DNA of 64,000 nt from Turritopsis dohrnii (taxonomy: Eukaryota > Cnidaria > Hydrozoa > Anthoathecata > Oceaniidae). Shown here piece after piece: positions 43,547-55,300 of this stretch. Each line of letters begins with the position of its first letter. Within the stretch, counting starts at the first letter, position 1. The translations under genes were made by a program, and so were the position numbers. Location: contig BQMF02000622.1 of assembly GCA_027922465.2 (NCBI GenBank), forward strand, positions 124,001 to 188,000. Reading direction: 5' to 3'. The notes under the pieces were generated by a model, which was not told the origin of the DNA, did not search any database, and saw only the letters and a program-made list of their open reading frames with translations.

Positions 43547-44894
43547 TCACACCTATATGGAAAATTATAAATAAAGGGCTGGTTTTCATTAACAATTTTA
43601 TTTTAATGATTGCTAGGAATTTCCTCCATCACGTTGTTCTCATATTAAAACAAGAAAAGAAGAGGGCCTGGGGTGTAGTAAAGAAGTTGGTGCTGAGGGA
43701 GACATTTAAGAAGAGGGGAAAGTAATATGATGAAAAGAACGGAAAAATAATAATTCTGCCAAATTTTGCTCAACAAAAGTTGTTTTTAGGTAGTCATGTG
43801 TCTTCATCATAACAGCTGACACTAAAAGTGCAAGTATGGATGATCTTAAAATTGCTGCCTCCACTTTTGAGTTCAGCCAGTTATCATGTCAATTTTTTAG
43901 CATGTTGTATCACATTGCCTCAACTCTGTCCATTGTCAATCTAATGTTGGGATTGCTTAAGTTATATTGTTGATTAACAACATCATGTTGGACGGTGATG
44001 TCATTGTAAAATCTGCCCAAATGTCACTCCCTTACTACCTACATTAATCCATCTTATTATATTTGAGACAAATGAAACTAGAAACATGTAAAAACAAAAA
44101 TGTATATAAAAAGAAATTCAAATAGAATTTGAAGCAGCTAAGTAATGAACAGACTTAGTATTCTGTCTCTTTGGAAAAACTCCCTGGAAGAGCTCCATTA
44201 TTATGAATATTGAAAGTGGAAAAATTACTGAATTTCACTTTTTTTATTCTAATATCTCTTATTTTCGTTTCATAATGGACAGGACTCAAGTTGATTATCA
44301 TCAATGAATAAAAATTAAGTAAGTAGAAGGGTTGAAAAAAGCCACAACAGTGATGGAGCTGTGAAGGTGATCACACTGTGGAATAGATCAAGATCTTTGA
44401 AGCCTTCATTGGCTAAAACTCAAGTCATATAATTTTCCAGCTTGAATAATCTTCTATCTGGAAGGTATCATGAGAAAAATTTTGATGACGTCATAGCCGC
44501 AGTACCAAATAAGATTTAGGCCCAAATGTTGCGTTACCCCATCACCCATATCGCAAACCAAAAAAACGTCTATTGGTTCTTGAGATATTTCCCCAAAAAC
44601 GTCTCATTCGATTGGGGTTGCAATGCAATAATTCCCTGTGATCATTAAAAAACTGACGTCAAATGCCACATTGTACCAAATCATGAAAATCTCGCCTCTA
44701 CGTGGTTTTACGCGGACATAAGAAGAACTTGACCGTAAAATTTAATCAAACATATCACTCTTTAAAATAAAAGTGGTATGCACACTATGCGATTAATATA
44801 TCTAAAATATACGTGAGAACAACCGTCTTTAGAGAAGCAGGTTCTTTTAACAAACTACTTCTAGTGCGGGTAAAATTCTAATGTGGTTAAAAAC
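42108..44894. other. No gene; short repeats only
   Basis: A perfect hairpin lies at about 42533-42576 (AGTATGTTTGGTAT and its complement). A TCA trinucleotide repeat at about 43500-43548 makes a run of serines in a 104-codon frame that I do not take for a gene. The sequence at 43380-43440 resembles the arm of the 9954-11269 element. At 44740-44810 a stretch resembles 1330-1400. Otherwise nothing supported. Confidence 0.45.
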
Positions 44895-45124
44895 TGACAT
44901 AGCATTAGACACGTTCAATTTATTAGCTTTCGGCTGTCACCAGCCATCATCAGTATACACGAAATTTTAACAAGTCACACCTTGTATAACAAGTTATAAC
45001 AAATCAGAATATTACCAAATATGGGAAAATTATATAACAAGTTATGACAAATCAGAATATTACCGAATATGGGAAAATTACTCGTCAGCATGCTGCACGA
45101 TGCAAGCACTCCCTAGACGAGTAA

Positions 45125-46306
45125 TTAACCGAACTTATCAAATAAATACAATGGAGAAGAGGAGATATTTTTGTTAAGAATAGGCTTCTCTCTATAAATC
45201 ATTAAGCTCTCTTTTATTTCTAAATAATAGTTGTTACGAGCAGTGGTGACAATTCGAAAGTCTTCAAAGCTCGCAGGAGAGTTACAAAACAAAATATGGT
45301 CCTTAACAGCTGTGCTCTGTGTGTTCTTAACTAATTTATCGGTCAAAGGTGACATACCTAGGTGCTCAGAAGCCCTAACTTTGAAATGTCTAGTGGTCTT
45401 GCCAAAATAAGAAGCATTGCAGCTTCTACACATAAACTTATACACTACATTTGAAAGTAAAGACTTCGGAACACGATCTTTGAACCTAAAAAACGAGGAC
45501 AAACGTTGTTGTGAGCTAAATATGACTTTGAGTTCACACATATTGGAAGACTTATGCACAGCTTTCACGAGTTTAGTTCTAATATTAAGTGATAATTGTC
45601 CTAAATAAGGCAAAAATAAATATACAATTTTCTTTTCCACTGTGTAATGTATAGATTTAGGGAGGAGAACTTTATTCAAAAATAGCCTAATACAACTATC
45701 AACCAAACTTTGAGGGTACTCATTTCTGTGGAGAATATCTTTCAATTTCAAAACCTCAATGTGAAAAATTTTAAAGTTAGAAGAAATACGAAAAATGCGG
45801 TATAAAAGCGAAAACACCAAACCATGTTTATATTCGTCAGCTATAAAACTATTATAGTTAGAATAAACTCCACTGAAAGTGATTTTTCCATAAAGTGATG
45901 TAATAAATTTACCATCACTTCGGCTGACTTTAACATCAAGAAAGGAAAGACAATCATTATTTTCCACTTCGGAAGTAAAAGAAATATTATCATGTTGTTT
46001 GTTCAAGTACTCCTTAAATTTGACAACATGGTCAGGAGACGAGAACAAAACAAAAATATCATCAACATATCTTCTGTAAAACACGGGTTTGAACTCTTTG
46101 GGGCAGTTATCTAACCATATTTTCTCATAGTGACACAGGAAAGAATTGGCGAGGCTAGGACCTAAAGGAGAACCCATAGCAACACCATCGATCTGCTTAA
46201 AGTACGAATTATTAAAACAAAAGTAAGATTGTTTAGTAGCCAAAGATAATAGTTTGTGGAAATCATCCTTAGAAAGGCTAGTATGGTTGTTGGTATCAGA
46301 ATACAA
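45125..46306 (-). CDS. Penelope-like RT/GIY-YIG protein, left inverted copy
   Basis: A 393-codon open frame, same protein as 46339-47646 from the residue after DNL on. It has motif B GVAMGSPLGPSLAN, motif C YRRYVDDIFVLF and the GIY-YIG part (ASYFGKTTRHFKVRASEHL). The left arm stops at the inversion junction, so the RT motif A and everything upstream are missing. One residue differs from the right copy (TTARNN against TTACNN). 5' truncated, so it should not transpose by itself. Confidence 0.8.
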   Translation of the reverse strand: MYSDTNNHTSLSKDDFHKLLSLATKQSYFCFNNSYFKQIDGVAMGSPLGPSLANSFLCHYEKIWLDNCPKEFKPVFYRRYVDDIFVLFSSPDHVVKFKEYLNKQHDNISFTSEVENNDCLSFLDVKVSRSDGKFITSLYGKITFSGVYSNYNSFIADEYKHGLVFSLLYRIFRISSNFKIFHIEVLKLKDILHRNEYPQSLVDSCIRLFLNKVLLPKSIHYTVEKKIVYLFLPYLGQLSLNIRTKLVKAVHKSSNMCELKVIFSSQQRLSSFFRFKDRVPKSLLSNVVYKFMCRSCNASYFGKTTRHFKVRASEHLGMSPLTDKLVKNTQSTAVKDHILFCNSPASFEDFRIVTTARNNYYLEIKESLMIYREKPILNKNISSSPLYLFDKFG

Positions 46307-46338
46307 ATTATCACAACAAATGTCAATGGTTTCATCCA

Positions 46339-47646
46339 GTGGGATTCTTATTTGCTGAGGAAATCAGAAACCAAAATAGTGATCTTTTTATGGCAAGTCT
46401 GGATGTTGAGTCCTTATTTACCAACATCCCACTGGATGAAACCATTGACATTTGTTGTGATAATTTGTATTCTGATACCAACAACCATACTAGCCTTTCT
46501 AAGGATGATTTCCACAAACTATTATCTTTGGCTACTAAACAATCTTACTTTTGTTTTAATAATTCGTACTTTAAGCAGATCGATGGTGTTGCTATGGGTT
46601 CTCCTTTAGGTCCTAGCCTCGCCAATTCTTTCCTGTGTCACTATGAGAAAATATGGTTAGATAACTGCCCCAAAGAGTTCAAACCCGTGTTTTACAGAAG
46701 ATATGTTGATGATATTTTTGTTTTGTTCTCGTCTCCTGACCATGTTGTCAAATTTAAGGAGTACTTGAACAAACAACATGATAATATTTCTTTTACTTCC
46801 GAAGTGGAAAATAATGATTGTCTTTCCTTTCTTGATGTTAAAGTCAGCCGAAGTGATGGTAAATTTATTACATCACTTTATGGAAAAATCACTTTCAGTG
46901 GAGTTTATTCTAACTATAATAGTTTTATAGCTGACGAATATAAACATGGTTTGGTGTTTTCGCTTTTATACCGCATTTTTCGTATTTCTTCTAACTTTAA
47001 AATTTTTCACATTGAGGTTTTGAAATTGAAAGATATTCTCCACAGAAATGAGTACCCTCAAAGTTTGGTTGATAGTTGTATTAGGCTATTTTTGAATAAA
47101 GTTCTCCTCCCTAAATCTATACATTACACAGTGGAAAAGAAAATTGTATATTTATTTTTGCCTTATTTAGGACAATTATCACTTAATATTAGAACTAAAC
47201 TCGTGAAAGCTGTGCATAAGTCTTCCAATATGTGTGAACTCAAAGTCATATTTAGCTCACAACAACGTTTGTCCTCGTTTTTTAGGTTCAAAGATCGTGT
47301 TCCGAAGTCTTTACTTTCAAATGTAGTGTATAAGTTTATGTGTAGAAGCTGCAATGCTTCTTATTTTGGCAAGACCACTAGACATTTCAAAGTTAGGGCT
47401 TCTGAGCACCTAGGTATGTCACCTTTGACCGATAAATTAGTTAAGAACACACAGAGCACAGCTGTTAAGGACCATATTTTGTTTTGTAACTCTCCTGCGA
47501 GCTTTGAAGACTTTCGAATTGTCACCACTGCTTGTAACAACTATTATTTAGAAATAAAAGAGAGCTTAATGATTTATAGAGAGAAGCCTATTCTTAACAA
47601 AAATATCTCCTCTTCTCCATTGTATTTATTTGATAAGTTCGGTTAA
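46339..47646 (+). CDS. Penelope-like RT/GIY-YIG protein, right copy
   Basis: A 435-codon open frame. RT motif A SLDVESLFTNIP at residues 20-31, motif B GVAMGSPLGPSLAN at 83-96, motif C YVDDIFVLF at 122-130, and a thumb region with FLDVKVSRSDGKF. The GIY-YIG nuclease is near residues 325-375 (VVYKFMCRSC, then SYFGKTTRHFKVRASEHLG). The protein ends LYLFDKFG. Full Penelope-like proteins have several hundred more N-terminal residues, so this copy is 5' truncated at the inversion. The start codon given is simply the first possible one. Confidence 0.8.
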   Translation: MGFLFAEEIRNQNSDLFMASLDVESLFTNIPLDETIDICCDNLYSDTNNHTSLSKDDFHKLLSLATKQSYFCFNNSYFKQIDGVAMGSPLGPSLANSFLCHYEKIWLDNCPKEFKPVFYRRYVDDIFVLFSSPDHVVKFKEYLNKQHDNISFTSEVENNDCLSFLDVKVSRSDGKFITSLYGKITFSGVYSNYNSFIADEYKHGLVFSLLYRIFRISSNFKIFHIEVLKLKDILHRNEYPQSLVDSCIRLFLNKVLLPKSIHYTVEKKIVYLFLPYLGQLSLNIRTKLVKAVHKSSNMCELKVIFSSQQRLSSFFRFKDRVPKSLLSNVVYKFMCRSCNASYFGKTTRHFKVRASEHLGMSPLTDKLVKNTQSTAVKDHILFCNSPASFEDFRIVTTACNNYYLEIKESLMIYREKPILNKNISSSPLYLFDKFG

Positions 47647-47817
47647 TTACTCGTCTAGGGAGTGCTTGCAACGTGCAGCATGCTGACGAGTAATTTTCCC
47701 ATATTCGGTAATATTCTGATTTGTCATAACTTGTTATATAATTTTCCCATATTTGGTAATATTCTGATTTGTTATAACTTGTTATACAAGGTGTGACTTG
47801 TTAAAATTTCGTGTATA

Positions 47818-47846
47818 CTGATGATGGCTGGTGACAGCCGAAAGCT
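47818..47846 (+). other. Hammerhead-like core at the Penelope-like 3' end
   Basis: CTGATGA, a stem GGCTG/CAGCC with GTGA loop, then GAAA. The mirrored copy is at 44929-44957. Penelope-like elements are known to carry hammerhead ribozymes. Here one extra T separates CTGATGA from the stem, and I find no convincing helix I and III partners, so catalysis is doubtful. Confidence 0.3.
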
Positions 47847-47879
47847 TTAAATAAATTGAACGTGTCTAATGCTATGTCA

Positions 47880-49312
47880 ATTTCTTCCACGTTTATGTCT
47901 ACCTTTGGTGGTTAAAAACATTTTTAAGCTTTGACCACAAGCAAAATATCAAATATTTAAGTGTCTACAAATGTTTTAATTGGAGACTCCATCATGCAAC
48001 AGTTGTTACAAAATTCTCTAGACTTCAATACTTTGTTCCAACCCAAATCTTAAAGTGGAACTAAACTCAAAAAATCAAAATTGATTGGAAGAATTTTAAA
48101 ACCGATGAAAGTCGGTTTTTGAATTTTCAAAAAATCATTTTTCATTCCCGAGATATTGCCATTTAAAGTTTTTGCTCAAAACTTGATCTCCATGGCAACA
48201 TGACATCACAATGTTCAAAAAGAAATTACAGATATACAAATATTTAAGTGAACAAATATTAGTGATACACTGCAAGGATTTTGTATGTGTAGTGGCAAAC
48301 ACCTATTGGTATCGAATCACTAAAAATAAGTGTTGCCATAGTTTCCCTGGTTGTTTCCAGGTCTCTTATGATTTTTGCTGACAAACCTATAAATGGAGAT
48401 AATTTTAGAAAATGGAACAGTTTTCACTGGACATAAGTTAAAGCTAAATTTGCCATAGTGACAGTGTTAGGTGCTGAGATGTAGCTTTGTCAGCAAAAAA
48501 TAATGGAGAACTGGAACCGAGCCGGAATAGCAATGGCAATAAATTTCTTTGCTATTTTCACGTTATTTAGCAAGATTCTAACAATATAATCATCAAAATA
48601 TTCTGAGTTATTCACCAGGCACGGAAATTTGGCGGAAACGATCGTTATCATTGCCGTGTGGTTTACGCAATTTTCAAATGTTTTCCTTAGATAACCACAA
48701 AATTTGCGTTTTTAATGTTCAGTTCTCAAAATATTTGCGTTTTTTAATGTTAAGTTCTCAAAGTATTTGTGTTTTAGCCATAGCCCAGTCTTCTCATTAT
48801 GAGGCACACAATCACACTAGCACTTGCTACAACACTCCTAGAGTCTAGTTAAGAAGCGCTTTTGATCGCGAACATGCTCAACATATTGTATTAGTTTTCA
48901 TGCTCAATTGACAATGAAGGATAACTTCTATATTAAGTGATTTTTCACCAATTCCTGTTGCTAGGGAGAATGACCACCATTTCTAAGGTAATTTTGAAAT
49001 TGCTTTTGTTATACAAATTCATTTGTTGACCTAACGAAAAAATATGAAAACATAAGTGGTGCCAGCAGGAATCGTTATTTTGTGTTATTCAATGAAATTA
49101 AAAAGCATCTTAATTTCCAGCTCCCTTTATGATCTTGTTTTATTTGGTTAATGTTAGCGTCGTTGCCACATCGTTACCAAAAATCCAAATCTGCTGCAAC
49201 GATTTTAGGTTGCAGAATTGCACCAACCAAGGGCATACAAATTTGCTAACCAACACTTGAATATTACAGTTCTCATTCATTTTTCTAAACCATGCTATAC
49301 AATGTTTAGATC
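47880..49312. other. Region upstream of NFXL1, no gene recognised
   Basis: AT-rich sequence that should contain the NFXL1 promoter. A block at 48060-48190 has GAGATATTGCC and paired TTTTTGAATTTTCAAAAA words. CGTTTTTAATGTTCAGTTCTCAAAATATTTG occurs twice in tandem at about 48708-48770. No coding region or core promoter assigned. Confidence 0.4.
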
Positions 49313-52300
49313 ATGTCTTTGTTACGAAATGAAACAAAAATGGGTCGGGGGCGTGCTATTGGACGAGGCAGAGCTAACAACACACCTATTGCTAAACCGG
49401 AAAATGGTTTGCAGAGGTATTCATGGACAACCTCTGCAGCAGTCAGAACAGGAGCTGGGAAGGGAAATGTTTCTGGAAAAGTGTCTAATGACGATGAATC
49501 ACATATCATCAGGCAGAGAATGGTGGCAATTGCTGCTAAGTATTCTCAATTTGATGAGACAGACTCTGAAGAAGAACTCGAGGATGCGGAAATTTTAGAA
49601 ATTTCTTCAAAGACTATGAAACAGTATGAAGAAACTTTACAAGGTACGTTATGAATGTTGACTTAATTGCATCCAACTTTTTAGTTAAGAGTGAATCTGT
49701 TCTCAGCCATTATTTTCATCTGTTAATTTACTATGTTATACATTTTTATCATTGCATTGAAAAATTTCTGTTTGTTCTAGATGGTAAAGACAATATCAAC
49801 AATTCTTTTTTACGTGATGTTTTGCAAGCAGGAGGCGCTGTATCTTGTCTTGTGTGTATTGAGACAATTAAACGAGCTGAAGCTGTGAGTAGTCTTGTAG
49901 CTGCTTTTTATCTCTCCAATGTTCTGATGAATTTAACTATAAAAGTTTTTTCATAGTCTTTTCATAGCCTGAAACCTCATGTTTGTTTTCTTTCTTGTAA
50001 ATACCATGTCAGTGATGTAAATAACGGTCGGTCATTGGAAATGTCTGATAATTTTTACACATTGGCCTGTCAGGTAAAAGCTAAAATAAAGTTTTCCTGC
50101 TGAGTATGATCTACAATCTTTTAAATCCAAGGTTAACCGCCACGTTGCTCTGTCTTTATAACTTTTCTTTCTTTTCTCATCTTGTAGCTCTCTGCCTAGT
50201 AGTGGCTTCGGCCTTACAGGAAGCAACCCATTTAAAAAAAAGAAAAAAGGAACTGTCCGACCAACAAAATGCCCAGTCCAAAAAAACTTTAAAATGAATG
50301 GGAAAGAAGAAAAAACTATGATTAAAGGTTAAGTCTTGACGTAAACGTACTATAGCACCTGTACATTTGTTCAAATAAATTAATTGAAACATTTCAAAAT
50401 CAAAATGAAAGAGAATATCCTCAATTGATGTCTCAATTTTTTTTAACCACTCGCAACATTGTACATTTCATCCTATTTTCAGAAAACTCTAACTTCCACT
50501 TTAAGACGACTTTCCACTTCTGGAAACGGAAAAGAACTAATAAGTTGCCTGCGAAAAAGGGCTGTCCACTGCACTAAAAGTGGAAAAAATTCACAGCTTA
50601 TATTTGCCATGTTTACGGCCCATATTTATTTCGAAGAGGTGCCATATTTGGGAATCCAGTATTTTTTTGGATTGTTGGAAGATTGTTTGAAAATGTATAA
50701 AGAAAATCCGTTATATGTCTTTCAATTTCAAGCCAATCTAGAGCTAATTAAAGCCTCTAAAAATTTCCCTTAACCACCACAGGGGGCTCAGAGCACCCCA
50801 ACCCTCATTTCTATTGATGCCCTCAAGGCTCGTATATGTCCAACCAAAATTGCTTTATTTACATCACTGCATGTGGAATTTTGAGCTTAAATTTATGAAT
50901 TGACAAAGTTTATAGCTTGAAACTTTAAGTTTGAAAGTTTATAATTTCTATGTAAACTCTGTAATAAGCAGTTATGATTACCATCTTAAAGAAATCAATC
51001 GTTGATATGATTTAAAACAAGGTTTGAACTGAAAAAAATGCATAAAAGCCAAAAGAAGAAATTAACATCTTTGAAGAAAATAAATATATATAAATATGAT
51101 CTAGATAGAGCAAAACACTAATAGAAGAAGTGACTGATGTGACTTGAAGTTACAAAATAACAAGTTGTTTTGCTGTGCCATTGCAATTTTTTTCTTGTTT
51201 GGAGTTTATTTTTTATTAGAATTAAGACAAAAAGAATTATCGAACGAATTTCACTTTTCTCCTCAGCCTCATCCATTTCTTCTGAAATTTATATCTACTT
51301 GATCGTCATCATATCGCTAACAAAACGTTGCCTCAATTTTTCTTTCAAACCAATAGATCTTTAACAATCATTGTTTAATCATTGTTCATATCCTTACGCC
51401 ATATTTACGCATTGGTCTGTCTGGGTTATTCATAAATTTCTCAGCTGTTACTAAATTAGACAAAAGTGTGGCAAAGTTTTTTCCTAAGATCCCATTGGTT
51501 CAAATAAATGTCATTCTGTTGAAATCGATTGGTATTTTGGGGACTTGGAGCTTGGCAAAGTTGTGGAGATATTGAGTGAAAGCGTGAAAAAAGTGGATGC
51601 ACAGCACGTATTAGTATAGATGTTGAGTAGAAAACAAAAACACGTTTTTTTGGAAAAGAAATTCTTCGCAATAGTATCCGTGTGAATGTAAATTTTGTGT
51701 GAATATGTAGAGGTTGGAGAAAAGAATTGAAGTTTCAAGTTGCTAAGTCATATTCCTTCATTGGTGAACTGCCTCGTTGAGTTATTAGAATGAAACAGGC
51801 GGGCACATCAGTCGAAAATAAATCGAATGAAATTGAACTCTTCTTATGGCGCATTCTGGTATTACAACTCTGTTTACTTTTCCTAATTGATACATCAATG
51901 TAGCTTGTTTGTTGGACATTGTTTTTATTTCAGTGAAGTTTTTCTTGAATCTTTGATACCTTTGAAAGCCTTTTTGAGAATTGACTTATGGAGAAGAACA
52001 ACATTGTTCGATAGAGAATTTATTTAGCTTACAGAAAATGTATCTGAGATATTTCATAAAAACCGAACATCTGTTTAGAGGTTAGACTATCCTTAAGGTA
52101 TTTCTCTCGCTTAGATACAAGCATTCAATCTATAAGATATACCATAATGTCCTGAAAATTCTTTAATTTGGCAAATTTTGAAGTAGAGTGCAATGCAAAT
52201 GATTTGCATTAGGAAAGTCACTTTGAACTTTGAACCTATATTTTGAAAATAAGTTCAAATTTTGCAAGGAATTTTTATACATCTTCCGAAATATACAAAA

Positions 52301-55300
52301 AATGCCTTAGCGAATTCTACCCCATAATTCTCCTTTAACCTTCATTCAAAGTAAACAAAGTATTCAACAGTTTGTTGAGAACCAGGTTCTGGTATTGAGC
52401 TTAGATGGGCTCTGAAGCCTGGAGGAATTAACAACAAAATCATAACAGGCGTTGTATTAATAAAGTTAAACAAAAAAACAAAGGCTCTGCCAAATAGCAT
52501 TGTCATTTTGTTTTGTTTTGTTGTACAAACAATAGGAGGCATGGAAAACCTTGGCTTTAGTCAATATTTCACAGTTTTGGTTTTGTTGTATTGAAGTTAT
52601 TTTATACATGTGTGCTGCAATAGTTCAATAATAGTTTGACATGTTCTACATTGTAGATTTGGAACTGTTCAAAATGTTATTGTATGTTTCATTTACCTTG
52701 CATTCAAAAATGGGCCAGAGAAAGTATTGGTCGACAAGCTCTTCATTCTGAAGAAAAGTTACAGTCACAAGACATTTTATGGAATTGGTATTGTTTGGAG
52801 AAATCTTTTATCTTTTATAGTCTGTTCAAAAAATATGTGCACTAATTTCAGTTACCATGTGGAAACCAGATTTAACAAATTACATAAATTCCCTTGAGCC
52901 TGGTTCTTATATAAAAGCTGAAATCAGTGCATATAATTTATGAACAGACTTTAATAGTGGTTGTTTGTGAATAATATGATAAACAGACAATTTATGTTTA
53001 TTCTGTTTTGTTATAGTCCTAAATGTCGTCATGAATACAAACAGTCCGAGTGTCCTGTCAAATACATTTGTTATTGTGGAAAGGAGGTGAGCCTGCAATG
53101 AACACTTCTTATTTTGAAAATTTTCATTAAAATATCATTAATTATTTTCTTTTCATTATTATGTTTTTAGGAAAATCCATCTCCTGACCCTTGGACAGTA
53201 CCCCATTCTTGTGGTCAGCAGTGTGAACAGAAACTAAAACCCGAATGTGGACATGTTTGCCTTCTTCTTTGCCATCCAGGTTGAATTTTGTTCGTTTCTT
53301 TTTGATCCCGCTATATCTACTAGATACGAAAATAGCTGAATGGTACTGATTATGTTTTTTTACCAGGACCATGTCCACCGTGTCCCAAAACTGTTCAAGT
53401 CAAATGCTTTTGTGGTAAATCTGGGCCAGACTTGAAGCGGTGTAGTATGAAGGGTTGGTCTTGCAAGAAGAAATGTGACAAGCCTCTAGCTTGCAAACAT
53501 CATACATGTCAAGAAATATGTCACAAAGGTTCGCAATAATTTAATCATCTGAAAATGGTTATCTAAAGCAGAATGATGTAATCATCTTTATTTTTCTGTT
53601 AAGACACCTGTCTACCTTGTCCAATGAAAAGCATCCAGTCATGTTTGTGTGGAAAGAAGCAAGATATGAGACCTTGCTCTGAACCAGATTGGTCATGCCA
53701 ACAGGTGAGGTTCTATAAGGTTTTTTTATTTGGCGACTGGTAAATTACTATTTCCAATTTTGCAACTAATGTTAACAATTATTGCAGATGTGTGGAAAAG
53801 AATTAACATGTGGACATCATGTTTGTGAAGAAGTATGTCATTCTGGTTCTTGTGGAGTATGTCCAAGAAGTGGTACAAGAACATGTCCATGTGGAAAAAC
53901 AAGTACTGGCCTTTTTCAAGTAGAATTCTTCGTCAGTATTAGTTTCAATGTTTTTTGTTCATTCTAGAATGACAATGTTTTTCTCTCAACTTTAGAATCT
54001 ACACTCCCTTGCACTGAGGATATTTCATCTTGTGAAGATACTTGTATGAAAGATTTAAGTTGTGGCCTACATAAATGCTCCAAAAGGTGTCATTACGGAT
54101 CTTGTGATGCTTGTTTACAAGTAAGTTCTCTCTGATGATGATCTCTAGAGAGAAGTCAAAATAACGGAAAAAAAACCCAAAAAAAACAATGTTTCTGGTT
54201 AAAGCTATTTGTTTAAAGCCCACATAAAGATTTTTAGGTAAAGTAAGTGTTCTCTTCCTTTTTACTGTGAAAGTTCTCCATTCTTGGTTGCTCATTTACA
54301 AAAGGTAGTCGAAAAAAACTGTCGATGTGGAAGAAGGAAGAAAGAGATTCCATGCTCTCAACTGTTTCTTTGTGATTGGAAATGTTCAAAGACAAGATCG
54401 TGCGAAAGACATCCTTGTAAGAAAAAGGTATGCATTCACTTCAGTTTTCAGTTAGATTGACTCATCAAAATTGAATTTCTAATTTTTTAATGGCTTCACG
54501 TATAGTGTTGTGATGGGAGATGTCCTCCTTGTGAGCAGATTTGTAACCGAACCTTGAACTGTCGAAATCACAAATGTCAATCCATTTGTCATCCTGGTAG
54601 GGTTGTCAGTCTTTTCCATTTTGCGAAATATAATGGTTAATACTTTTTTGAAGTGTGGTCAATAGTATGTGAAACTCCATTGAAATGCTAAAAGTTGGAC
54701 CATGTATTTGTTGCTGTAGGACCATGCTACCCTTGTCCGTTATCACAGAAGGTGCAGTGTCGCTGTCAAAAGTCATTTAATACGGTGTCTTGTGGTCGTG
54801 AGAGATCGGCCAAACCACCTCGGTGCAAGGAAATATGCAAGTAGGCAACAATTTTGTTCCCTATTCGAAAACTCGGGTTAGAAAAATTTTCTTCAAAAAA
54901 TGTTTTCGTTTCCTTTTACTTTCAGAATTCCACCAGACTGCCATCATGAAGAACGAAAAGTATGTCCGTGTAGAAACGAACCCTAAATGTTTTGTGTCCT
55001 CTGCTTTGACGTGTTATTTGTATTTACCTTCTTCTTTATGTTTTAGTCACATAAATGTCATTTTGGGAGGTGTCCCACTTGTAAATATACTTGTGATAAA
55101 AAGCTGCCTTGCCAGCACTTCTGTCAGCAGATTTGTCATGATCATGTTATTGACAAGGAAGCCACGGTAATGTTCTTTGTCTGGTTTTGATATCGACGTT
55201 CTTTCGTTTCCGTCAGTGGTTGATGCGTTTGTTTTGATTACTTTTGATTGCAGGAGCAAAACAAAATGCGAACGTCTGGTAAAAAGGCCCAGGAGGTTGT

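Larger units (their letters stand above)
44895..47879. mobile_element. Inverted pair of Penelope-like elements
   Basis: Arms 44895-46346 and 46425-47879 (about 1.45 kb each) are inverted copies with very few differences. The 78-base centre (46347-46424) is continuous with the coding sequence of the right copy. Each arm has an RT/GIY-YIG frame, then a 3' region with a 10-bp hairpin (ATTACTCGTC / GACGAGTAAT), two tandem copies of a unit near 48 bases (CAAATCAGAATATTACC...), and a TGATGATGGCTG-CAGCCGAAA motif. Confidence 0.9.

Noticed and set aside
43411..43725. Serine-rich 104-codon protein
   Set aside because: The serines come from a TCA microsatellite and the start overlaps sequence related to an element arm.
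47818..47846. A confident hammerhead ribozyme call
   Set aside because: An extra T after CTGATGA and no convincing helix I or III; kept only as a low-confidence motif.
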